A stretch of DNA of 64,000 nt, taken from positions 62,001-126,000 of the forward strand of contig NZ_KB908257.1 of NCBI RefSeq assembly GCF_000382405.1, in the 5' to 3' direction. A model generated the notes under the pieces. It was not told the origin of the DNA, did not search any database, and saw only the letters and a list, made by a program, of their open reading frames with translations. How positions within the stretch are numbered: the stretch's first letter is position 1; each line of letters starts with the position of its first letter. Positions 8,547 to 17,769 of the stretch are shown piece after piece. Both the position numbers and the translations under genes were made by a program. This DNA is from Mycobacterium sp. 141. GTDB taxonomy: Bacteria; Actinomycetota; Actinomycetes; Mycobacteriales; Mycobacteriaceae.

Positions 8547-9335
8547 TCAGCTCGACTTCTGCCAGCCGAATCGCCAGGAGATCTCGGCGGCCGTCTTCGC
8601 AACCTCGCGACTTATCGCCGGCAACCGATCGGTGACGCGGAACGCCGGTCCGGCGAGGGTCACCGAAGCAAAGGCCTGACCGTCGAAGTCTCGGATCGGC
8701 GCGCCGACTGCGACTTCGCCGATCTCGTTCTCTTCGTAGGTGTATGCGACGCCGGTGGCTGTGGCCTCATCGAGTTCGTGGTCGAGGCGAGCGCGTTCGG
8801 TGATGGTGTGCTCAGTGAAGCGAGGCAGGGGATCTGGCACCAAGTTGGCGCGTTGCTCTGCAGGCAGGCAGGCGAGGAGGATCTTGCCCGCGGCGGTGGC
8901 GTGGATCGGCGTGCGGCGGCCGACCCAGTCGATGCTGCCGATGGCCGAGTCGCCGGCGATCTGGTCGACGGTCATCACCTCGCCGTTGTCCAGCACGGCG
9001 ATATTGACGGTCTCGCCGATTCGGCGAGCGAGGTCGACAGCGAACGGGCGGCACGTCGCGACGAGGTCAGGCCTGCGTTTGGGGCTGCTCGAGAGCATCC
9101 AGGCGGTGTAGCCGAGCGTGTACTCGCCGCGTGTTTCGTTCTGTTCGACAAGGCCGCGGCCTTCGAGAGTCGCGAGGAGTCGGGACACGGTGGTCTTGCT
9201 CAGTCCGAGTTCGGTCGCGATTGCCGTCACGCCGATCGATCGCGTGCGGGCAATGACCTCGAGGATCGAGATTGCGCGATCAACCGACTGCACGACGCCG
9301 CTGCGGCCGCCATCGGGGCTAGTCATGGATCGCAT
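8547..9335 (-). CDS. IclR-family transcriptional regulator, divergent from Rieske operon
   Basis: 262 residues if started at the outer ATG (9335); a second in-frame ATG at 9326 is possible. The N-terminal winged helix reads 'SIGVTAIATELGLSKTTVSRLLATLE' in two blocks and is followed by the IclR effector domain ('GYTAWMLSS', 'IHATAAGKILLA', 'YEENEIGEVAVGAPI'). It is transcribed away from the Rieske demethylase gene, and the 242-base gap holds several inverted repeats. The arrangement points to control of betaine demethylation genes and of itself. It is a paralogue of the IclR at 26005. Effector unknown; a methylated amino acid or its product is an inference. Confidence 0.9.
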   Translation of the reverse strand: MRSMTSPDGGRSGVVQSVDRAISILEVIARTRSIGVTAIATELGLSKTTVSRLLATLEGRGLVEQNETRGEYTLGYTAWMLSSSPKRRPDLVATCRPFAVDLARRIGETVNIAVLDNGEVMTVDQIAGDSAIGSIDWVGRRTPIHATAAGKILLACLPAEQRANLVPDPLPRFTEHTITERARLDHELDEATATGVAYTYEENEIGEVAVGAPIRDFDGQAFASVTLAGPAFRVTDRLPAISREVAKTAAEISWRFGWQKSS

Positions 9336-9366
9336 CCTACGAAGTGGGGAGGGGCGGTCGATCGTT

Positions 9367-9417
9367 GTGTGGCGTGACGCGCCATCACAAATTTCCGAAA
9401 TGTGCTTGACGCCACAC
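9367..9417. promoter_or_regulatory. Inverted repeat GTGTGGCGT...ACGCCACAC in divergent promoter
   Basis: Nine-base arms at 9367-9375 and 9409-9417. The left arm is also half of a shorter imperfect palindrome around 9365-9390 (TTGTGTGGCG, then CGCCATCACAA). A likely operator region for the adjacent IclR protein. Seen directly; function inferred. Confidence 0.5.
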
Positions 9418-9425
9418 CTTTGACG

Positions 9426-9443
9426 GGACCATGATTATGGTCC
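9426..9443. promoter_or_regulatory. Palindrome GGACCAT-N4-ATGGTCC, candidate IclR operator
   Basis: Perfect 7-base arms with a GATT spacer, an arrangement and length typical of IclR-family sites. A further CCGCAT/ATGCGG pair follows at 9442-9447 and 9465-9470. It lies about 135 bases before the Rieske start. Confidence 0.55.
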
Positions 9444-9577
9444 GCATTGCGGTTATGTACCACGATGCGGAACTCTTGGGCAAGGTTCAGCCAGCCTCGC
9501 CCGAGACAACTCAGCCACTTGCGGACGACCGCTCGGGCAGATCCATGCACCCCATCACCGGGACCTAGGAGACGACA

Positions 9578-10874
9578 ATGAGTGCTCCCGCGCAGACCCC
9601 CCCGTTCAATCCTGACGCCGCTCGCGCCTCAGCCTCGGTAGACCCGCGAGTCCTTGCTGCCCGACGCGAGCCGGGGATGAGCTTGGAGGCGCCGTTCTAT
9701 ATCTCGCAGGAATGGTTCGACCTTGACATCGATGCGATTTTCGCGAAGTCCTGGATATTCGTGGCGAACGAAGCCGAGATTCCAGAGGCGGGCGATTACG
9801 TGGTCATCGACATGGGTCGATACTCCATCATCGTTGCGCGCGATGACGATGAGAACGTGGTGGCCTACCACAATGTCTGTCGCCACCGAGGCGCCCCGCA
9901 TCCTCAACGACGCGTGCGGCTCGGTCGGCCGGATCGTTTGCGGCTACCACCAATGGACGTACGGCATGGACGGCTCGCTCGTGTTCGCGGACTCCCAGGC
10001 AGAGGCCTTCGATCCGAGTTGCTTCGGGCTGCGGGCGGTCAACGTTCGCTCTGTCGCCGGGTTGATCTTCATCTGTGTCAGCGACGAGACGCCCGCTGAT
10101 TTCGACGAGGTCGTCGGGATCGTCGAGCCGTATCTCGCGCCTCATCGGCTCGGTGAGGCCAAGGTCGCCAAGCAGATGGACCTGATCGAGCACGGCAACT
10201 GGAAGCTCACCATGGAGAACAACCGGGAGTGCTACCACTGCGCCGGCGGCCACCCGGAACTGTTGGAGTCGTACTTCCCCGTCTACGGATTCGACCTCGA
10301 TGACATTCCCGCTCGCCTCATCCCGGCGCGCGACCGGTATCTCGCCGCGATCAAGGATCTGGAGGACACCTGTAACGAGTTGGCGCTGCCCTATGCGGAG
10401 ATCGAGGAACTCGACACCCGGCCCACCGGATTCCGCATCATGCGTGAGCCGCTGGAGAAGGCCGGCGAGTCCTTCACCCCGGACGGTACTGCGGCAGTCA
10501 GGAAGCTGATGGCAGATTTCCCGGTCGCGCGGCTGGGGCGGAATTCGATGCACGTGCAGCCGAATTTTTGGTGCCACTTCATGGCCGACCATGCGATCAC
10601 CTTCTCGGTGGTCCCGATAGCGCCGGACCAGACCCTCCTGCGCACCACCTGGCTTGTCCATCCGGATGCCGTCGAGGGTGTCGATTACCACCTCGATGAA
10701 CTGACCTGGGCGTGGAGCGCCACCAACCAGCAGGACGGCACCTTCGTCGCGCGCGCACACCAGGGAATCCTGAGCCCCGCCTACGTGCCCGGGCCTTACG
10801 CGCCGTCTGAGTATCAGGTCGACGCGTTCGTCAACTGGTACATCCAGCGCATCCGGGAGCACCTCGGAGAATGA
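9578..10874 (+). pseudogene. Rieske non-haem iron N-demethylase, frameshifted (GbcA-like glycine betaine monooxygenase)
   Basis: Would be a 431-residue oxygenase that removes a methyl group from a quaternary betaine as formaldehyde. The N-terminal part ends at the first Rieske ligand pair (C101, H103 in 'CRHRGA'). The remainder, with the second pair ('CGYHQW') and the mononuclear iron motif 'ECYHCAGGHPEL', continues in the +1 frame. Comparison with the intact paralogue at 26896 places the fault in a run of four C at 9894-9897 where three would restore the frame. It splits the Rieske domain. It may be a real mutation, a phase-variable tract or a sequencing error in a homopolymer. The reductase gene overlaps its stop by four bases, and the glycine-betaine role is inferred from the downstream genes. 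Confidence 0.85.
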
Positions 10875-11980
10875 CAGCGCTGAGCACGCCGGGCGTAGCC
10901 GAAGCGATCACCGGCTGGGACATGCGGCCGGTCTGGGACGACGAGGTCGACGCCGCGCTCGTCTGCCGGCGGCGAAGCGCGATCACGCACGATGTGACGA
11001 GCTTCGTGTTCGAGGCGGTCGAGCCGCGCAGATTCGAGTACCTGCCGGGGCAGTTCATGACGATCGGTTTGGAGATCGACGGCCAGGAGATCGACCGCTG
11101 CTACACCATCTCGTCGTCACCCACCCGGCCGTACACGATCTCGATCACCGTCAAGCGGGTGCCGGGTGGTCCCGTCTCGAACTGGCTGCACGACAACCTG
11201 CAGCCTGGCGATATCGTCAAGGCGCGGGGGCCGCTCGGGCAGTTCACCTACGCCTATCACCCGGCCAAGAAGTTCCTTTTTCTGTCCGGTGGCAGTGGAA
11301 TCACCCCGGTGATGTCCATGCTGCGGACGCTGCACGACCTCTCGGCCGACGTCGACGCAGTGTTCGTACACAGCGCACGCACCCCGGCTGACATCGTCTT
11401 TCGGCGCGAGCTCGACGATATCGCCGCCCAATCGGAAAACGTTCGCGTTGCGCATATCTGCGAGGCGGACTCCCCGACCGAAAGTTGGCATGGGCTGCGG
11501 GGGCGAATCACTGCCGAGGCACTGTCCCAGATCTGCCGGGACTTCCGCGAGCGGGAGATTTTCGTGTGCGGACCGGGCCCGTACATGGCGGCCGTCGCGC
11601 AGATCCTCGACGACGCTGGTTTCGACATGGGGCGGCACCACCAGGAGAGCTTTGTCATCGAAGAGCTGGTCGCCGCCACTGCGGAACCGGCCGTCGGAGA
11701 TCCGGGCGCGGCGGCGACCGGATTCTCGGTGGAGTTCGCCAAGAGCGGCCGGCGAATCGAGGTTCCCTCCGGTGGATTCGTTCTCGAGGCGGCCACCGCG
11801 GCGGGAATGAACCTCGCCTCCTCGTGCGGGCAGGGCCTGTGCGGCACCTGCAAGGTCCAGCTCGTATCCGGTGACGTCGATATGCAGCACAACGGTGGTG
11901 TCCGGCCCAAGGAGATCGCGCAGGGAAAAATCCTGCTCTGCTGCTCCGTCCCCAAGACAGATCTGATCGTCGACGCCTGA
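10871..11980 (+). CDS. Rieske oxygenase reductase, FAD/NADH/[2Fe-2S] (GbcB-like)
   Basis: A 369-residue electron donor for the demethylase. In order: a ferredoxin-reductase FAD domain ('RCYTISSSP', 'VSNWLHDNL'), an NAD domain ('FLSGGSGITPVMSML', 'VCGPGPYM') and a C-terminal plant-type [2Fe-2S] domain ('SSCGQGLCGTCK' with a final CC near the end). ATG overlaps the oxygenase stop (ATGA), so the pair is coupled. The upstream frameshift would stop ribosomes early and might reduce translation of this gene. Closely resembles the second reductase at 28173. Confidence 0.9.
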   Translation: MTALSTPGVAEAITGWDMRPVWDDEVDAALVCRRRSAITHDVTSFVFEAVEPRRFEYLPGQFMTIGLEIDGQEIDRCYTISSSPTRPYTISITVKRVPGGPVSNWLHDNLQPGDIVKARGPLGQFTYAYHPAKKFLFLSGGSGITPVMSMLRTLHDLSADVDAVFVHSARTPADIVFRRELDDIAAQSENVRVAHICEADSPTESWHGLRGRITAEALSQICRDFREREIFVCGPGPYMAAVAQILDDAGFDMGRHHQESFVIEELVAATAEPAVGDPGAAATGFSVEFAKSGRRIEVPSGGFVLEAATAAGMNLASSCGQGLCGTCKVQLVSGDVDMQHNGGVRPKEIAQGKILLCCSVPKTDLIVDA

Positions 11981-12022
11981 GTCGTCGATTATCCCCAACC
12001 ATCACGAAAAAAAGAGGAACCA

Positions 12023-13237
12023 ATGACTGCAAATCGTGCAGTAACCTACGTCGGACCTGGCGAAGTCCGCGTCTCGGAGATCCCGTTCCCGAAGCTGGAA
12101 CTGGCGGACGGACCGGGTGTTCACCCGGCGAACGTCGGTCGCAAGTGTGAGCACGGCGTCATCTTGAAGGTGGTCACCACCAACATCTGCGGTAGCGACC
12201 AGCACATGGTTCGCGGCCGTACGACTGCTCCCGAAGGCCTGGTCCTCGGGCACGAGATCACCGGTGAGATCGTCGAGGTCGGTCGTGACGTCGAGTTCCT
12301 CAAGGTCGGCGACCTCTGCTCGGTCCCCTTCAACATCGCCTGCGGGCGCTGCCAGAACTGCAAGATCGGGCAGACCGGAATCTGTCTCAATGTGAACCCC
12401 GACCGCCCCGGCTCCGCCTACGGCTACGTCGACATGGGTGGCTGGGTCGGCGGGCAGGCCGAATACGTCATGGCTCCGTACGCGGATTTCAACCTGCTCA
12501 GATTCCCCGATCGCGACCGGGCGATGGAGAAAATTCTCGATCTGACGATGCTCTCGGACATCTTCCCGACCGGCTTCCACGGAGCGGTCACCGCCGGGGT
12601 GGGACCAGGCTCCGCGGCGTACATCGCGGGTGCCGGTCCGGTTGGGTTGGCCGCCGCAGTCAGTGCTCAACTGCTGGGGGCATCTGCCGTGATCGTCGCG
12701 GACATGAACGAGGATCGTCTCGCGCAGGCGCGCTCGTTCGGCTGCGAGACCGTCGACGTCTCAAAGGGCGACCCCGCCGACCAGATCGAGGAGATCCTCG
12801 GTGTGCCCGAGGTGGACTGCGGCGTGGACGCGGTCGGATTCGAAGCCCGCGGTCACGGGCACGACGCCGGTCACGAGGCGCCGGCGACAGTGCTCAATTC
12901 GCTGATGGACATCACCACGGCCGGCGGCGGCATCGGCATCCCTGGGCTGTACGTGACGGCAGACCCCGGTGGCGTCGACGCGGCGGCACAGCAGGGCGCG
13001 CTCTCGCTGAGCCTGGGAACGGGCTGGGCGAAGTCGCTGTCCTTCGCCACTGGCCAGTGCCCCGTCATGCGGTACCACCGGAAGTTGATGAATGCCGTTC
13101 TGCGCGAAAAGGTTTCGATCGCCAAGGCGGTCAACGCGACGGTGATCTCGCTGGATGACGCGCCTGCCGGATACGCCGAGTTCGACAGTGGTGTCGCCAA
13201 GAAGTTCGTCATCGACCCGCACGGCGCCGTCGCCTGA
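12023..13237 (+). CDS. fdhA: Glutathione-independent formaldehyde dehydrogenase
   Basis: A zinc alcohol-dehydrogenase-fold enzyme of 404 residues expected to oxidise formaldehyde to formate with NAD. The catalytic and structural zinc regions read 'NICGSDQHMVRG', 'GHEITGE' and a cysteine cluster 'ACGRCQNCKIG'; the nucleotide fold is 'YIAGAGPVGLAAA'. The long insertions and the 'CGSDQHM' signature match the Pseudomonas putida FdhA family, which uses no thiol cofactor. Its place right after the demethylase pair and before a methylamine oxidase explains its job: disposing of formaldehyde from N-demethylation. ATG at 12023 with a purine-rich AAGAGGAA upstream. Confidence 0.93.
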   Translation: MTANRAVTYVGPGEVRVSEIPFPKLELADGPGVHPANVGRKCEHGVILKVVTTNICGSDQHMVRGRTTAPEGLVLGHEITGEIVEVGRDVEFLKVGDLCSVPFNIACGRCQNCKIGQTGICLNVNPDRPGSAYGYVDMGGWVGGQAEYVMAPYADFNLLRFPDRDRAMEKILDLTMLSDIFPTGFHGAVTAGVGPGSAAYIAGAGPVGLAAAVSAQLLGASAVIVADMNEDRLAQARSFGCETVDVSKGDPADQIEEILGVPEVDCGVDAVGFEARGHGHDAGHEAPATVLNSLMDITTAGGGIGIPGLYVTADPGGVDAAAQQGALSLSLGTGWAKSLSFATGQCPVMRYHRKLMNAVLREKVSIAKAVNATVISLDDAPAGYAEFDSGVAKKFVIDPHGAVA

Positions 13238-13272
13238 CCGCTCCGATTCGAAAAGGAATAGGAATACCGCCC

Positions 13273-14577
13273 ATGGCACAGAATTACGACGCCCTCGTTA
13301 TCGGCGCCGGCGTGATCGGCAGCTCAATCGCCCTGGAATTGGCCCGCTCCGGCCGTTCCGTCCGGGTCCTGGACAAGGGGCCCGGCGCGGGTCACGGGTC
13401 GACCAGCGCGTCCAGTGCCATCGTCCGCTTCAACTACTCGACGATGGACGGCGTCGCCACCGCATGGGAGGCCGCGCACTGCTGGCGCGAATGGTCCGAA
13501 CACCTTGGCGGAAAGGTGGCGGAGCCCCTTGCGCGCTTCTACCAGTGCGGGTGGACCTTCCTGGACACCGAGCTCGCCCCGGCAGAGCGGGCGATGAAAC
13601 TCTTCGACCTGTGTGGGGTGCCCTACGAGCATCTCGACGCGGAAGCTCTGGCCGCCCGAATCCCCACGATGGACGTCGGCCAGTACTTTCCGCCGAAGGC
13701 AATCGAAGACGAACACTTCTTCGATGACGCCCAGGGCTCGATCGGCGCGCTGTTCACCCCGGATGGCGGCTTCGTGGACGACCCGCGTCTCGCCGCGGCG
13801 AACATGGCGGATGCCGCCGTCGCCTTCGGAGCGCAGTTCTCGTACCGGACCAAGGTCGTCGCGGCCACCCGAGACGATGACCTCTGGAAGATCGAGACCG
13901 ATCGTGGCGAGACCATCGAGGCGCCGGTTGTGGTGAACGCCGCCGGGCCATGGTCCGGCGCGCTGAATGAGCTCGCGGGTGTCGGCGGCGACTTCACCGT
14001 TACGGTGCGAGCGCTGCGCCAGGAGGTCGCGCACGTCAGCGCACCTCCCGGATACAACCCCGAAGGCGGACTCGGATCGGCGATCGGCGACCTCGATCTC
14101 GGGATATACATGCGACCCGAGCCGGGAGGAGGCTTCCTGGTGGGCGGAACCGAACCGGAGTGCGACCCCCTCGAGTGGATCGGAGATCCTGATTCGGCCA
14201 ACCTCAACCGGACGGCGGCGCAGTTCGAACGCCAGGTCATGCGTGCCGCCCGTCGCCTGCCCGAAATCACCGTTCCGAGCCAGGCCCGCGGGATCGCCGG
14301 TGTCTACGACGTCTCGTCTGACTGGGCGCCGATCTACGACAAGACCGATCAGCCCGGTTTCTATGTCGCGATAGGCACCAGCGGCAACCAGTTCAAAACC
14401 GCTCCGCTGGTCGGACGATTGATGAACACGCTCATCACAGCGGTCGAGAACGGCGCCGACCACGACAACGATCCAGTGCATCACATCGGCGAGCACACCG
14501 GTCTGGATATGAATATCGGCGCGTTTTCCAGGAAGCGGCCGTTCAACCCGGATTCGACCGGCACGGTGATGGGCTAG
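13273..14577 (+). CDS. FAD-dependent oxidoreductase, sarcosine/dimethylglycine oxidase-like
   Basis: A DAO-superfamily flavoprotein of 434 residues. The FAD motif is at the N-terminus ('[17 protein letters not shown]'), and the C-terminus has '[18 protein letters not shown]', typical of sarcosine oxidase beta-like proteins. There is no folate-binding aminomethyltransferase domain, so it would release formaldehyde directly or pass electrons elsewhere. Following the betaine demethylase and formaldehyde dehydrogenase, and preceding L-serine dehydratase, it probably demethylates dimethylglycine or sarcosine to glycine. Which of these is the substrate cannot be told from the sequence. Confidence 0.82.
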   Translation: MAQNYDALVIGAGVIGSSIALELARSGRSVRVLDKGPGAGHGSTSASSAIVRFNYSTMDGVATAWEAAHCWREWSEHLGGKVAEPLARFYQCGWTFLDTELAPAERAMKLFDLCGVPYEHLDAEALAARIPTMDVGQYFPPKAIEDEHFFDDAQGSIGALFTPDGGFVDDPRLAAANMADAAVAFGAQFSYRTKVVAATRDDDLWKIETDRGETIEAPVVVNAAGPWSGALNELAGVGGDFTVTVRALRQEVAHVSAPPGYNPEGGLGSAIGDLDLGIYMRPEPGGGFLVGGTEPECDPLEWIGDPDSANLNRTAAQFERQVMRAARRLPEITVPSQARGIAGVYDVSSDWAPIYDKTDQPGFYVAIGTSGNQFKTAPLVGRLMNTLITAVENGADHDNDPVHHIGEHTGLDMNIGAFSRKRPFNPDSTGTVMG

Positions 14578-14611
14578 CCCGCTGGTCTGGCGATCCAGGA
14601 GGGATCCTCGC

Positions 14612-15985
14612 GTGGCAATCTCCGTATTCGACCTCTTCAAGGTCGGCATCGGGCCGTCGAGTTCGCACACGGTCGGTCCGATGCGGGCGGCGCATCTCTT
14701 CGTGGCGCTGCTTGCCGACACGGGCCTGCTGGCTCGCGTCGCACGAGTGCGGTGCGAGCTCTTCGGGTCTCTCGGCGCCACCGGTCACGGACACGGCAGC
14801 GTCAAAGCGGTGATTCTCGGGCTGATGGGCGAAGAGCCACACCTGGTCGACCCGGTCGACGCTGGACCGAAGGCCGAGGCGGTGCGCGCAGAGCACGCAA
14901 TCCATCTGGGAGGCACACACCGGGTCACATTTTCTCCTGATGACGATGTCGTCCTCTACCGGAATCGAAACCTCGACTTCCACAGCAACGGGATGGTGTT
15001 CACCGCCTACGGCGCCGACGGTGCGGAGCTGCTCCAGCGGGATTACTACTCCGTTGGTGGAGGTTTCGTCGTAGACCGCGATGAGACCGGTGAGGCAGTC
15101 CTGGTTCCCGATTCGACTCCGGTGAAGTATCCATTCCGCACGGGTGACGAACTTGTGCGCATCGCGCGTGACGAGCGCCTCTCAATCAGCGGCATCGTCC
15201 TAGCTAATGAGCTGGCCTGGCGGTCGGAGGCCGAGGTCCGCGCGGGACTGCTGGAAATCTGGGCGGTGATGCGCGAATGCGTCGAACGGGGGTCCAGGAC
15301 TGCCGGTGTGCTCCCGGGTGGTCTGAAAGTGCGACGCCGGGCGGCTGAGCTGCGGGCTAGGCTCGAACACGCGTCGTCGGACAGTGATCCATTGCACGCA
15401 ATGGAATGGGTCACCCTGTACGCGCTGGCGGTCAATGAGGAGAACGCCGCTGGGGGCCGTGTCGTCACGGCCCCCACCAACGGTGCGGCCGGCATCGTTC
15501 CCGCGGTCCTGCACTTCTGCGAACGGTTCGTCGTCCCATTCGGTGACGACGAAGTGGTGAGGTTTCTCCTTGCCGCCGGGGCGGTCGGATGGCTGTTCAA
15601 GGCGAACGCGTCGATATCAGGCGCTGAGGTCGGGTGCCAGGGCGAGGTCGGCGCGGCGTGCTCGATGGCCGCCGCCGGCCTCGCGGAGGTCCTCGGCGGC
15701 ACGCCTGAGCAGGTGGAAAATGCCGCAGAGATAGGCATTGAGCACAACCTCGGGCTTACCTGCGATCCGGTAGGCGGGTTAGTTCAGATTCCGTGCATCG
15801 AGCGTAACGCGATTGCGTCGGTGAAGGCGATTGCGGCTGCGCAACTTGCGGTGCGCGGCGACGGAATGCACCACGTCTCGCTCGACAAGGCGATCAAGAC
15901 GATGCGTGAGACAGGCGCTGACATGCAAGACAAGTACAAGGAGACCGCCCGCGGCGGACTGGCTCTGAACATCGTGGAGTGCTGA
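14612..15985 (+). CDS. sdaA: L-serine dehydratase, iron-sulfur dependent, single chain
   Basis: Converts L-serine to pyruvate and ammonia; in a betaine pathway it drains serine formed from glycine. 457 residues with the N-terminal '[13 protein letters not shown]' of the beta domain, a catalytic domain with '[16 protein letters not shown]', and cluster cysteines in '[13 protein letters not shown]', 'LTCDPVGG' and 'IPCIERN'. It ends in VEC; a terminal cysteine that reaches into the active site is a known feature of this family. GTG at 14612 follows an AGGAGGGA ribosome site. Its TGA overlaps the next gene's ATG (TGATG). Confidence 0.95.
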   Translation: MAISVFDLFKVGIGPSSSHTVGPMRAAHLFVALLADTGLLARVARVRCELFGSLGATGHGHGSVKAVILGLMGEEPHLVDPVDAGPKAEAVRAEHAIHLGGTHRVTFSPDDDVVLYRNRNLDFHSNGMVFTAYGADGAELLQRDYYSVGGGFVVDRDETGEAVLVPDSTPVKYPFRTGDELVRIARDERLSISGIVLANELAWRSEAEVRAGLLEIWAVMRECVERGSRTAGVLPGGLKVRRRAAELRARLEHASSDSDPLHAMEWVTLYALAVNEENAAGGRVVTAPTNGAAGIVPAVLHFCERFVVPFGDDEVVRFLLAAGAVGWLFKANASISGAEVGCQGEVGAACSMAAAGLAEVLGGTPEQVENAAEIGIEHNLGLTCDPVGGLVQIPCIERNAIASVKAIAAAQLAVRGDGMHHVSLDKAIKTMRETGADMQDKYKETARGGLALNIVEC

Positions 15986-17688
15986 TGGAGCAAAAGGCGG
16001 CGTGCGCAATCGATTCGGTGATGCTGGGGGAGAAGCTCCGCCCTCTAACCCCCTACGAACAGAAGACGCTGGCCCGGACAGCGCGGTCGCGGACCGAACC
16101 GCATGGGGTAGCGATCCGGGCGCAGATTGTATTGGACTGTGCCGCAGAAGGATTCGCAGCGGCCGCCCGGCGATCTGGCGTTAGCGCACAGACCGCTGCG
16201 AAGTGGTGGCGGCGTTTCAGTGAGGGTGGTGTCGACGGGCTCCGGGACAGTGCGAGAAACGGGCGTCCACCGGCCGCAGAGGACGACGTCGCGGCGGTGC
16301 TCGACTGCGCGCTTCGGGAGCCGCCTAGCCCAGCGCAAAGGTGGTCGACGCGAATGGTTGCCACCGAAGTGGGTATGAGCCAGGCCACCGTCAGTCGTAT
16401 CCGGCGTCGATTCTTTCCTCGGCCGAATCGCCGCCTCATCCCGGATGCATCGACCGCGGTCCTTGTCTATGTTGATGTGCATTCGTACGGATGTGCTCTC
16501 GGCTTCGCACGCGTTCCCGGCACTCTCGATAGCACGAGCCATCCGGAAGTCCTGGCAGAAGTGATAGAGACCATCTCGTGTGCTGCACTGCTTCAGCGGC
16601 CGCACACCGGATATGTTGCGGGAGAAGGGGCGTGGCGGGCGAATGGTCTTCTGCGTCGCGCCGCCGACAAGATCCGGCCCGGGACGAGCGTCACGCTCAT
16701 CATCGATCAGCCTCTTGATGAGAGCAGCCGTGCGTGGTTGACACAGCACCCAGATTTCACGGTCCAGTCCGTGAGTCCGGCACTGTGGCATGAGGCGGTG
16801 TGCGGAACTGCTGACACTCTGGACCCCCGTCAGGTGTCCGAACTGCAGATGGTGCAGCGGAATGTGTGGGCGGCTCGGCGGGATGGTCGACGTGAGTTCA
16901 CCTGGATCCGATCGGAGCCCGGAACAGCCGACGCACGCTCAGTGACGGGACGGATGGGAGGTGGCCAAGTCAGCGGAGCGCGCTATCGGCCACGTAACGA
17001 TCGAGTCGTCGTCGTCGAAGGCATCTGTTCCCTGCTGAGAACTGGAGAACTGCGTCCGAACGATCTGATTTCTGATCGGATGCTTGCCCGTCGGACCGGT
17101 ATGAACCGAAGCCGGGTGATCGAGGCCCTTACGCAGCTTGCGGAAGACCTCGTAATCGATCGCCGTGAGTGGCAGTACGTGATTCCTTCACCGAGCGTCG
17201 AGGACATCACCGAGACGTACACGGCGCGCGTGCTGCTCGGGACCGGAATGGTGCGGCGAATAGCATTGGGCCGTCTGCCGCTGCCGCAATCGACCCGCAG
17301 TCTTCTGACGAGGTTGACGCGGTGTTGCGAAGCTGGGCTTGCGCATGAGGCATACGTCATCGACCTGGCATTTCAAGACAGCCTGGCCGGCGCGTCCAAC
17401 TTGTCGCGGATGGTGGGGATATTCGAACGGCTGTCCCTGCAGATACATATGTTCATCCACACGATTGGGCTTGATTACAGCTATCCAATCGATGAGATCG
17501 TCAAAGACGCAGAGGCGCTGGTCGTCGCGCTCGAGGCCGGGGACGTCGACGCAGCGTTAATAGCGTGGCGGCGGAAGTTTGACTCTGCCGTCCGCCACAT
17601 GACGGCGTGCTTGAACGTAGGGCATGGCCGGAGACCGGTTGGTCCCGAGCCGGTCTTCGCAGGAGTCGTTCTCAATGCCGCGCGATAA
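15985..17688 (+). CDS. Chimeric regulator: IS630-type transposase-like N-terminal half fused to GntR/FCD regulator
   Basis: 567 residues with an unusual architecture. Residues about 21-145 look like the paired helix-turn-helix of IS630-type transposases ('SAQTAAKWWRRFSEGG', 'MSQATVSRIRRRFF'). Residues about 158-300 resemble a worn RNase-H/DDE domain: D164 and D251 could match the first two acids, and 'AWLTQHPDF' plus W278 echo the IS630 'AWLARHP...SWLN' segment, but the third acid is absent. Residues about 345-410 form a GntR winged helix ('GELRPNDLISDRMLARRTG') and 413-555 an FCD ligand domain. No inverted repeats flank it, so it reads as a domesticated regulator rather than a mobile element. 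ATG overlaps the sdaA stop; the protein is paralogous to the convergent gene at 17770-19398. Confidence 0.8.
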   Translation: MEQKAACAIDSVMLGEKLRPLTPYEQKTLARTARSRTEPHGVAIRAQIVLDCAAEGFAAAARRSGVSAQTAAKWWRRFSEGGVDGLRDSARNGRPPAAEDDVAAVLDCALREPPSPAQRWSTRMVATEVGMSQATVSRIRRRFFPRPNRRLIPDASTAVLVYVDVHSYGCALGFARVPGTLDSTSHPEVLAEVIETISCAALLQRPHTGYVAGEGAWRANGLLRRAADKIRPGTSVTLIIDQPLDESSRAWLTQHPDFTVQSVSPALWHEAVCGTADTLDPRQVSELQMVQRNVWAARRDGRREFTWIRSEPGTADARSVTGRMGGGQVSGARYRPRNDRVVVVEGICSLLRTGELRPNDLISDRMLARRTGMNRSRVIEALTQLAEDLVIDRREWQYVIPSPSVEDITETYTARVLLGTGMVRRIALGRLPLPQSTRSLLTRLTRCCEAGLAHEAYVIDLAFQDSLAGASNLSRMVGIFERLSLQIHMFIHTIGLDYSYPIDEIVKDAEALVVALEAGDVDAALIAWRRKFDSAVRHMTACLNVGHGRRPVGPEPVFAGVVLNAAR

Positions 17689-17769
17689 TCAGCCCTGAGC
17701 CTCGGTGCGCGGCGGCTTCCGCCTGGTCATAGTCCAGACGATCGGCCGCGCCTATCCCGAACGGGCCGC

